Shown here piece by piece: positions 38,301 to 50,300 of a stretch of DNA of 64,000 nt. A program made the translations under genes and the position numbers. The stretch lies in contig CM067084.1 of NCBI GenBank assembly GCA_034008185.1, positions 13,907,385 through 13,971,384 of the forward strand, read 5' to 3'. Each line of letters opens with the position of its first letter. Positions within the stretch are counted from its first letter, which is position 1. The stretch is from Gorsachius magnificus. Lineage: Eukaryota > Chordata > Aves > Pelecaniformes > Ardeidae. The notes under the pieces are model-generated. The model was not told the DNA's origin, searched no databases, and worked only from the letters and a program-made list of their open reading frames with translations.

Positions 38301-41300
38301 TTCGGGATTGCACACTTTAACCCAGAGCAGGTGATCTATAAGCCAGTCTATGGGCTTATCTTTATAGAACATGAGAAAAAAATCCACTATGAGTGGCAGG
38401 TCTTCTGATTTAAACAATTTTCCTGAAAGCCAAGACAAGAAATTGCATAGTCAGATATTTTTATTGCTGCGCAAAACCCACCAGCTTTATGTTTACTCCA
38501 GCCTTGAACACATGGGTGTAATTCTGATATTTAGTGGAAATTTCACACAGACTCCAGCTTTGGAGATTTGCTTATCCCCCAGCTTGTTGATATTTTGAAC
38601 GGATTTCCACTCCGTGCCTGCAGATGTTCTCACACAGTCAGCCAGCTGACTGATAAAGCACGCAGTTATATCCTAGTTCCAAACACAAACCTGCCGGTCC
38701 CCTGCATCAGTGTGTCCAATGAAACGAAGTCTGAATAATTCCTCAAAATGCTAGACAGCCAATTTCACTGGCAATGCTATACTGAATATTTTTAAATTAA
38801 GACCTAGATACGAAAAATGTTGCTTTTAAAATACTATTACTGTTCAATTTGGTTCTCTTGCTGTTTGTATTAGCAGATTTTGTTAAATTTCTTTGTTTGA
38901 CCTAACATTTATAAGGTGTTATCACAAGTAAATTGTATTGGAACTGAAGGAAAAAAATATAAAAAGAAACTCACTACTAAAAATAATAAAAAAACCCTTC
39001 CCTATGATATGGGATGTGTGTTCTGCTCCACAAAGGAATGGAAGCAGATTTTTTATAGATTGTTTAAATTCCATTCTTGAAAAGAAGACTACATGCTACA
39101 GGGGCACACAGTGCCCCGAGATGGAACAATTTGCTTCTTAGGGGAACCCAACTACAAGGTCCTACGCTGAGGAGACTGTGTGTTAAAAAGACAGTTTTAA
39201 AGAGCACAGAAAGTAAAAGACTTTCAGTGGGAACTTCCCAGAAGAACCAAGGAAGTTTTGATAGGCGAGTCCTTCCATGCTTCGAAATGTAATTCTGAGT
39301 GAGACCTACTCAACCCACGCAGCTCCAAATCCAGTTGACCCTGCTGAGGTCTTAAGAACTTACCAATAAATCCAAGCTGGGAGAACTCAAGAATCATCCA
39401 CTCTTGGGACTGTTCAGCAGCGAAGCTTCTTATACTTTGAATGTAATCAGGTTTGGCTATAATATCATCTTCCAGCTGGGGAAAAAAAAAAGCAACAAAA
39501 AAAAGAGAAGGCAAGTGGTGGTGATATTGCCACATGGGAGTGACAACTGCAACATGTTTGACTGCCGTACGGTGTGTGCTGAAGCTGTGCCAAACTACAG
39601 TGGATTGCTATTTAGCTTCTACACAGCTCTCTGTTTCAGTATCATTCATTAAATATTTATTTACAGGAGCGACTATAACACCATGAGCGCTTCTCACTTT
39701 TTCGAGAAAGGAGGCATCTAAAGCAGATGGTTAAAAGCCCTGTAGAGTAGCCTGGTCAGACTTTGTCACGCCTAAAAGGCGACTGAGAAGAACCGTGGAT
39801 GATTACTGAGATGCTAGTAGAAAGCAAGTTGTTTCAGGGAAGGCTAGTCGTGAAAGGAGGAACTTGCTGTGGAGCGCACTGAAGGACAGGAATGCACAGA
39901 GCTTTCAAGGTGGTGTAAAGGCTGACAGCAACTACAGCAGTAGAGCCAGCTCAAGGGTACTCTAAAAAGGGAGACTGACATCCATCAAGGAAATGGGAGA
40001 GGCCTTGGCTGCATTTTTTGGATGGCTTTCTGAGAAGAACAGGTGGATCTGAAAAGCCAGAAGCTGTTCCAGTTACTAAAGCTGAGGACAATCATAGAAT
40101 CATAGAATGCTTTGGCTTGGAAGGGACCTTTAGAGGTCATCTAGTCCAACCCCCCTGCAGTGAGCAGGGACACCGTTAACCAGATCAGGTTGCTCAGAGC
40201 CCCTCCAACCTGGCCTTAAATTTTTCCAGGGATGGGGCCTCCACCACCTCTCTGGGCAACCCAACCAAGGAGTTTAGAGGTAATGACACAAAGGAAATAA
40301 ATTAATTCCAGAAATTATTAAGGAGCTAATAATTCAGGGTTTGAATTTGGTATGGGTGTGAGAAACACAGGGAGAGGAGGCTGAGCCTTCAGGAAAAAGT
40401 TGTTGGGGTACAGTGTAATGGTACGGTTGATCTGATCTAACTGCTGTACTTCACTGGCCCTGGTGCTTGTCTGGTGGTGCTGGAAGCCAATTCAGAAAGC
40501 TAAATAAGTAGAAAATGAGAAAAAAAAAAAAAGCATGATTTCCTGCTGGACTTGTGTTGCCAACTGACTCAGTGCAGAGTCAGCAGCAAGAGCATGAGAG
40601 AGGAGGCCCGCAGCTTTTAGCTGACTTTGGCCATTACCAGGCACGTAGGGCTGGCAGGGGAGAACCGCGTTGTCAAGGGTGAACCCAGGAGGAAGTAGAA
40701 TGAAGTCTGAAAGACAAGATCAAGTGATCTGTTTTGACCCTGTCAGCTTTTGGTGATGGTAAGATAACAAAAAGTAGATAGATGGAAATGAATTGATTAA
40801 GATGAATGCTTAGTTACAGATTCTGAGATCTGGGGACTGAGTTGAGGTGACGGTTATGCAGAAGAGAACAAGAAAAAAACCCCTCAAAACATCAAGTTAC
40901 AAGAAATCCTGCATAAAATTAAATGAGCTAAGAGGATTATCCAGTAGCTAGATGTAAAGGGAGAAGAGCAAGGAATCAAAGAGACTTTCAGAGAATCCTT
41001 AAAGGGAAATTGAGAAGCACCCAAAAAAGGATGAAAGGCAGACAGAGATGTATCTCAAACACCTAGTGAGACCACTGTATCGAGAAACGCTAGAAGACAG
41101 TGTACAGAAGTAATAAAGATGAAAAATACAGGGGCTGTGATGCAACATGGGGATGAATGTGGTTATGAACTGAAAGTAGTTTTGCATAATGAGACACCTG
41201 AAACAGTCTTTTCTGAAGCTGACAGTTAAAAGTGAATATTGGAGAATGTACTTTGATATCTGTCGTGGTTTAACCCCAGCCTGCACCTAAGCACCACATA

Positions 41301-44300
41301 GCTGCTGTGTAGTGCAGGCCATTAAAGGTTGCTTATTTAACCCTGTACTGAACCCCCTAATTCATGCTCAACTAAAGCACATCTTCCTGAAGAGCATCTG
41401 CCACTGCTTAGAGATTGCAGTATCAGTTCTTTTTCAGTAAGTTATACTATGTGTAATTATCCTGAACGCTTAGTACGTGGTACCCAAATTCTAATCTGAA
41501 TTTTTCCTGACTTCAGCTTACAGCCACTTGTTTTCCATATGCTCTTATCTACCAGAGGAGATTATGCAGTGGCTGTACACAACTCCATCAGGAAATCTAG
41601 GATATGAATTGTCGAGTCCACTTGCCCCGTTGCCACGAGAAGGCCAGCAGAACACATCATCACAGCTCATTTCCCTTCACTCATCAGTATTGTGGGATGA
41701 AAAAAAGGTACGTGCACAATAGCAAGGCTATGTACATTTCCTAAATGATATTCAAAAAATAGGCTTCCATTCATTTTTCTTATGTGGGTTATCTGTCCAA
41801 GTAAAAATGAAGAAGCAACAAAAAAGTGGTAGTATACAATGGAAGTGTAGGCATCGGACAGGAAAGTATCTTCCTTTCTAAATTATGTTAGGGTATCACT
41901 GTTCAACGAATATGTGAAGACTGCTAAGCTGAAACATCTTATTCTCTCATGTTCCACAGAAAACAAACCTCCAATAGTTCATTCCATATAGATTCTTCTT
42001 TTTCAGTACAACCATAAAGGAAATTTCAGCTAAAAATACACTTTCATGGAAGTTATTCCTTTTAAGAACTCTACCAAATAACAGGCTTGACCTAGAGTCT
42101 AGTGAGGGGGAAGAAAAAAAACCCATAAAAATCAATACAAAGACTCCTAATGACTTCACTGAGCTATTGCTCAGGTCTTAAAACCATTAGAGAAAAACAC
42201 TAGAGAAATTACAGTAATGGTGTACAGATAAGAGCTGCTGGCCATATATATTACCGGTATATACGTATATGTTATATATAAATATGCACAAAACTCCCCC
42301 AGCCTCCACAAGGAAACAACTCACGAGGTGGTAAAAGCATAACAGTAGTTCAGTTAACTAAGTCTGAAGTTTGTAACGGATTTTACCTGCAAATACTAAA
42401 AGATTTATTTAATGTTTTATTGTTGGTTTACTTGACTGCTAATGGAAATCACTTCCCCAAAACTGCTGTATCTGAGTTTCTCAAAGATGCTCTCAGATTT
42501 GAAATGTTTAATCACTTCAGAATGAACTAAGTCTATATGGACACAAAGAAGAAATGCATCTCCTCACTGCTAGGCTGGGATTCGAACGCCTGCTTTTATG
42601 GCTACGCTTAGACCCCATCATCTTGTCTCTGATATTATTACAAGTGGCTCAAGGGGCTCTGGTGGACTCCAGGAAGTATAGTGAAAGAGAAAACAAGAAT
42701 TTCAAAGTTCTCTTAGTTCTCTTATTGATTAAGTTAACTTCATAAAAAAGCCCAAAAGGAGCAGCAGTTGGCTCGAGGCAGGGAGGAGGGAAAAAAGACA
42801 GGCGAAGTAGAAGAGATGCTTCAAGTGGAAGAGATGAGATGACTGATGGGGTTTATTGTCTTTTTTCAAAGATTATGTTTGATCAGTAGGTAGGGTTCAT
42901 CCACAGTGTAACCCTGTTAGCTTCAATGGACTTCACAAAGCTACTTGCTTAAATCCTGATTCAGCAGTATCCAAGAATGAGTGTTCACGTGCTTATTCAG
43001 CTAAGATCTTGCCTGGCTCATGAGATCATGTAGACACCAAGAGCAATTACATATGCTTATCTCCTTTCAAAATTCAGAAGTTAATATCAGTCACCCAAAT
43101 GATACCATTGCTGATGAAACAGTAAATAAAAATCTAAGCTTGTTCAAGGTTTCCCTAAGACTACTGAAGTAAATCTTTGTACCAGGCTGAGGAAAGGGAT
43201 TTTTAATTTACTTGCTTTCCATGACTACAAGGCTTCCAAATGAAGGGAGATCATAACTAACTTCATGACAGCATGTGTTCCTTCTTTTCACCTGTACTCT
43301 ACAGAGGATTTTCTGCAGAAGCAGCTGCAGACTGGACACACAAATGAAGAAGCGGATATGAGGAAAGCATAGTTTCTTTCAAAAAAAATTCTGAATGCAG
43401 CCGTAACTACCACCAGACCATCACAATCTGGGCTTTGTTCTGAATAACACAATTCACTCCTTACATAATGTCCCAAATACGAAAACACATATTCTCAAAT
43501 TTCTTTAAAAATACAAATGTATGTCAGTCATTTCCATGCAAACATGAATGTTTGGAGAACGTTATAACAGGAAGGGACATTAAGTGGCAGCATGCTTAAC
43601 ATTTCTCTTCAACATGTTTCCCATACCTTAACGCTCTAGTTCACTTAGTAAACTTGGGTAGAGCTCTTAAAAGTATATGAAAGTCATGGGAAAATACTTT
43701 GTTTTCCAGTAAACTTTAACATTTTTGTTTGTCCACCTATCTTCTGAGTGCCTATGCCAAATTTGAGAACAGAGCACAGGCTTTTGAGCAGCCCAGCTCA
43801 AATGCGTTTGTGTTAAATGCTGACGAGAATTGCACAAGATGCCTGCTCTTGCGATCTTCTCTTCTGCTTCTGGGAATCTTGCGATGAACTTATGTGATAC
43901 AGAGTCTGAGGTCTGTTCGATCAGGAGCTGACCCAGGACAACTAAGACCTAAGCAAAATGCTGTTCTGAGCTTTTTTTGAAACTGTTGACGTTCACGAGC
44001 TACGTGAAATTTTATGGATCTGTTCCATTATTGAATAGTCATGATAAATTTTGGAGTCTCTGGTGGTGATTATCGTCTTTATGGAGTGCAAATTAGCACA
44101 ACTCTAGAATGATGGCTAAACCTAAGACTGAATGCATGGGGATCTTCTTAAAGTCTAACTCTCTAAATCTGAAGAATGTAGGATCTGTACCAACTTGCAG
44201 TTTAAGCTTGTCTCCAGTATCACCATACTGGTATGCTTCCCTATCTGTAAGGGTTTTTTGGTTCACTGTGACCTGGGCTATAACCTGGACTTGCTACCAC

Positions 44301-47300
44301 TGTTCTGTCTTGCTGCACCAAGTAAAAGTACATTAAACTCTGACTTTCTTGACCTAATCAAATAAGGGTTTCATGCTCCAGTTACCTTGTTATTCAACCT
44401 CACAAATGACAGGAAGGTACAGATGGATTTAATCAAATAGTACCTGGCTGCTAGATGTATATAAACACAGAAATATGTGGATGCTTGTAAAGAGCAGAGG
44501 CAAAATACACAGAAAATTACAATAGATTGCTGGTTTTATTGAGGCCTTTGAAACAAAGTAGAATTGCCAAAGCTAAGAATTGGTACAGATGTATTGCAGC
44601 TACTTAATGATAATGTGAACATACCTGTAAATATAATGTTCCCTTAGGTTGGGCATATAGCATTAAAAAGCTATAATCCAAATTCTGTTTAGTTCTCCAC
44701 CTAAACATAAGCAGTAAATTCTGATAAGCTTTTTTGGGGGTGGGGTGGGGTTACAAGAGTTATTTCTATAATAAAAGCATTTCTAATGCTCTGCAGTTTT
44801 TTCTCTACAGTACAATTGTAAGGTTTGAGTATTCTAATTCATTGTTAAGTGAATAAAAATTCCTCTATAATCAGTGTAAACATTTGCAAGTAATTTGACT
44901 TTCCTATAAAAGTTAACATCAACTAAGCAGAAAATTTTGATCTGTATCAACACAGCCTGAAACAAAATGCCTAACAAGCATATTCATGTCAAATGTCTTA
45001 AAGATTCTACTCATTATATTATGAACAGTAGAGGTCAACACACAATGATTATTTAAAGATCTAAAATTAAGAGCTTTTAGTGATGAACAGCACAGAAAAC
45101 AGGTTGATAAACTTCATTTTCAGGTTTAAATGTGAACACAGATTTTTTTCTACAAAGTCCAGTCTCTCATTTTACCAGAGAATGAAGCTGATGTTTAATA
45201 ATCAATGCTAAAAGACTAGAGAGTAATTTATCACTATTTAATTAACATAAAAGTGTATCTGATTCAAATCTAGTCATATCTGAAACTTAAGTACAAGTAT
45301 GTAAACATGTTTATGCTCTGAAAGACCTGAGGTTTATCTATAAACCCAATATACACCATACATACACTTGCTGATTTCCTTCAACCTAAACTCTCAGTCC
45401 TGCAGCTCTCTTGCTGCGTTGTTGGGTACCTTCTGATAAATTAGTTATTGCTGATCAAAAGAATATTACTTCCATCCAATAAATCAATTTTTTTAGGTTA
45501 TAAGCTCTGTCTCAGTGAATTCGGGGCACATGAGCGAATGAAATCACCAGTTTGGATATACTATTAACAGCAGTATAAAAAGTGTACGATCACCAAAACT
45601 TAGGTCATTAAACCCACCGTAGCTGTTACTATTTAGCAAAGGGGCCTCATGGGGTTTCCTTTCTGTGTTCACAGAGCATCTCCCTTATCGGTCACATAAA
45701 ACATTTTCCTATTTTTTCCTTTATGACCACATCACCTAGCCTATCGCCTCTTGGCCTCATCCATCTGGTTTAAAACCTGTGTGATGCCTAGAGTCAAGAC
45801 ACAAAGGAGAATCATAGAATCATTTAGGTTGGAAAAGACCTCTCAGATCATCAAGTCCAACCATTAACCTAATCCTGCTATCCCACCACTAAACCATGTC
45901 CCTAAGCACCTCGTCTGCCCGGCTTTTAAATACCTCCAGGGATGGGGACTCGACCACTTCCCTGGGCAGCCCCTCCCAGTGCTTGACAGGCCCTTTTGGT
46001 GAAGAGATTTTTCCTAATGTCCAACCTAAATCTGCCCTGGCGCAACTTCAGACCATTTCCCCTCCTCACTACACCCTCCTGTCAGGCAGTTGCAGAGGGC
46101 AATAAGGTCTCCCCTCAGCCTCCTTTTCTCCAGACTAAACAACCCCAGTTCCCTCAGCCTTGGCTCTTGCCCTGAAGCTGATGTGCAGCACAGCTTTTCT
46201 CAAGATCCCCCTGTGTAATAATTTTTTTAAAAAGAACACTTGAGGTTCATTAGCTCTGAAATACAAAAACGTTACCAGCTCAATGTTGACTTTTGCAAAA
46301 TTTTCCATTTTATACTCTTAGCAAAAGTTCTTGGGTTCTATACAGCTGTCTTACCTTACTCTGTCCTCTGAATCCCCAAATGTTTTCTTCAGGTTGGAAA
46401 GATCTGGATAGTATGAAGCAGGAGGAGAAATAACCTCTAGGACTCCAGACTGGATTTCTCTGGGGAAGCTGCAAAGAGAAGCTTAGTGAGACCTCATTCC
46501 TCAAAAAGACTTTAGAGGGCAATCACGGGCAGCAATTCCCCCAAGTTAGGGCTGCTTCTCTTAAAGTGGAGTTCACAACTCTAGCAAAGAAACCAAGTGA
46601 CACAGACTGTAAATTAGGAACCAAGAAGGGGACTTGAACAACCACCGGAACAGGCAGGACTGTAACTCATCAAAGTCAGAGAAAACACTGAAGAGAATCT
46701 TGTCTCAGAAATCCTGCTCATCTTGTGTCTGTAGATGCTTACTCGTGATCCCAAGATGGTTGCCAAAACGCAGCAGTAATTCACAACCAAATCCACAGTC
46801 TAGAACTACATGCAACTGCTCCCCCTTGCATGAGAGCTCCTAGCTTCCTTACGCTTGCTCCAATTCTGCATTCTTGCCAAAATGATACTGTCCTGGAGTG
46901 GAGGGTTTGGCATGGGGAGTCTGGGTCTAGTTGCTGCTCCAAGGATTGAATTTTCCATTTTAAAAGTCATTGAAAAAATGTGTAATCAACTTTGGGAACC
47001 AAACCTTGAAGTCAAATCTTCCCCTTTATCCAGAATATGTAAAGGGGAAAAAAAAAAAAAAAATCTTCAGATTTTAATAGGTATAGGATCACTGAAATAA
47101 GGAGTTTTCAGAACTGAGTTCCCCATTTCCGATGATCAATGAGAGAAAGGTCACATTAAAAATTAAGCACATCACAGTACAAGCATCCTTATGAAAAAGA
47201 ATCTCAATCTCACTGCATAACACCGAGAAAACATCTACTCTGCAGTAGGAATTTTCCCAAACCATTAACAAAATCCTAAGAATTATCTAAGTGCTTGTAC

Positions 47301-50300
47301 CTCGTGGTGCCCAAGGGTACTGGGGAGGATGTCCCCTTCACCTCGCCCTAGCTGCAGGACTCCCAGTGGAGCTAAACCCTCCAGAGGCAGGAGGCTATGG
47401 CTTATTGGTGAGCCAGCCCAGGGAGCCTTCAGGGGGAAACCCACACCCTAAATACAGTCTGGGAAACCCCCGAGTAGAGCAGGACGTGCAGCAAAGCCTC
47501 CACAGGGAAGGAAAAGGGCAACTTCTCTACGGATCTTGTTCGACTTTGTTTTGGTTTGGTTTTGTTAATATTTTAAAAAGCGTTGATAGAAAGATTGAGA
47601 GCTCTCTCGCAGTCATATCAAAGAAGGAGAGAGGGGAAAGGCTGTTTTACTTCAAATACTGGCCAAAGCGGAGTTCTGCCAGAGTGACTAATTCACGAAT
47701 GAGATCGGGCACCAAGGAAGCCAGCAACCCCCGTACTGTAGCGCAGTGTGGATTTCACCTCTTGCTTAGAATAGAATCATAGAACCGTTCAGGTTGGAAA
47801 AGGCCGTTGAGATCCTCGAGTCCAACCACTCACAACGATGACTGCCTCTTTCAGTCACCTGCGCTTCAGGGCCGTTAGCCTTGCCGGCTTTGTGGCTGTG
47901 AGCTACACGATACCATGTCTTAGAAAGCAGCTTTCGTAAGACAAAATAAATCTACCAACGAACGTATTTTTTTTGCCCAAACATTATAATTTAGTAGTTG
48001 TTGTTCTCAAGCCGTTCTAAGGTCTTTCACATGCACACAATACCGTAAGTGTCTATGGGAAAGAATGACAAGACCAAGCAAAACCGCAGGGGGACTCAAG
48101 CCTTCATTTGAGAACTCCTGTATTAATTCAGCACGGCAAAGAACATCCATCTCAGGTTACCCATCATGTAAGAATATTTAACATTATAAATAGAAGCAGA
48201 TTTCTGTCCAAAACCCATTGCCTCCCTGAAAAAGTGGCAAATGAGGAAACAGAAACACCTAGAAAACATGACAGACATCAGAATATATTGCAGGACTTTG
48301 AAGTCAGTGGGGACCTAATGCATGTAGCCTCAGGTGCCTTGAATGGCATCATTAATTTCATGGGGAAAAGACTGAGGTTCAAGTAAATATTTATCGGAGG
48401 CTTAAGTTGAGACCTTGCCTGATTAGTTAAAGCATATTTATGAAATACGGAAAATAAACTGATATACATCCTTCTGTTCTGAATTGCACAGCGTGTTGCG
48501 ATACACATATTAAGAGTGCACCTTTGCCTCATTCCTTTTGAGTCCTGTTTCAGTACGGTAGAGTTGTAATTTATTGCTGAAGAGCTCTAATTCTTTCCAT
48601 CAAAGTTTTGGGTTCCTGGTTTTAACACTTTCCGCAACACTGTTAACATATTCTGCGTTCACCTAAAGAAAAGAAGGGGGGGGTTCATTTCAAATCACCC
48701 ACTTTTGTATCAAGCAACATTTTGTAGGGAATATTTACATGCAAAAACTTCATTTTTTTTCTCTGATTCTTTTCATTCCAAACAAAAGCAAGGCGTTACA
48801 GCAGCATTTCTACTAAAAGCCAGTAAGGGGGTTTTCGAGCCAACGGGACTTCCTACGTAATTGAAAGTAGAACTGAATGATCTCCAGCTATGGTTTCTGC
48901 TTTTTGTTTTTTCACTGTTTCTGCAGGAGGCCAAGCCATTTTCTGCAGAAAATTCTGCTCTACAGCTTTCGCTTATACCAGAAAAGTGCAGTCCTGTAAC
49001 TGTCAGTCAAAACTGCCGTTTCAGATTAATCATCCAAAAATCACGAAAGAGGCCTGAGGCTTTTGAGAAAAGTCACCTAAGCAAAATTTTCTAAAGCTAG
49101 CGATACTTAATATTTTTATTTAGAGTTTCTTCCTAATATAACAGACTTATGGCTCTTAATCTGGAAATTTTGAGGACATACTTATTCATTGCTGCTGTTT
49201 CATAAAACTAATAGCTTCAGTGGGGAAAACACATCTGTTAACTGTATTAAACAGTGCTAATTTTTATGGATTTTGGAAGCAATACAACACCTGTCTTAGC
49301 ACTTTGGATTTTTTTTTTTAATTCACAAATAATTGTTACCAGCTACATATTAGATTTGTAATAAGTAAAAACAATGCAATGTGCTAAGACCTGTTTTAAG
49401 AAAAAAATACCAACAACTTTGAAACTCACTTTCGGTCAATAAGTTACTCTGACTTAACCCACGATGTAAACATTTAACTTGCTCTTCTGAAACTTCCTGG
49501 GAAAAAGGAAGGTGTGGATTCACGATCAGCCAACACACCTGCCCCCTTCTCATAATTAAATGTTCTTATCATCTCTCATATCGGCACAATCGACCTGCTC
49601 TGATTTACTGCATGGCTGGAAAACGGAAGCTGCAAGAACGTGACTTTGGGGACGGGAGAAAGGGGAGAGACTGATTCCTACAAAGGCAGTTTAATCCTAA
49701 GTGGGCTGAAATGACATATTTACTACAACCAAAGCTACTGTTTGTCAAAAGAGCCACTTTTGGACTGTCCACAGTGGGAAACTGTACTATTCAGAAGTTA
49801 ACCCTTAAACACTCAAAGAACCCTCTGAAGCCCTGGAATAGAAGGTTTGTCTGTATGGCAGCGAGGCAAAGCTCGTCATTGCCAGGGCTCTTCATTGGGA
49901 AATAGCAACCGGAAAATAAGTTCAGCTCCTGAAAATTATGCTGAAGAGGAACTACAGCCAGTAAAATTGGGCCTATCTACTCATCGTTGTGATCCAAACA
50001 GAAAAGTGGAAGTCGTGACCTAACTTAATCAAGTGAAGTAGATCCTATTTGACAGCCTTACAGCTGCAAAGCTGCTCTAAGTGATGACTGAACTAAAAAA
50101 GCAAACTTTAACTGTTAATGAATACATGTATGAAATTGGATGTTGTTGAGGGAAGGACAAAGAAATATGAAGAATAAATATGAAGTCTGAATAATCGCAG
50201 TCTTTTTACCTGTAAGTAACTAAGCTAATTCCCTTCTGTGGCTTTTTTTTTTCCAATGTGATCAAGACATTTTGGAATAAGAAAAAATTCATTTACCCCT

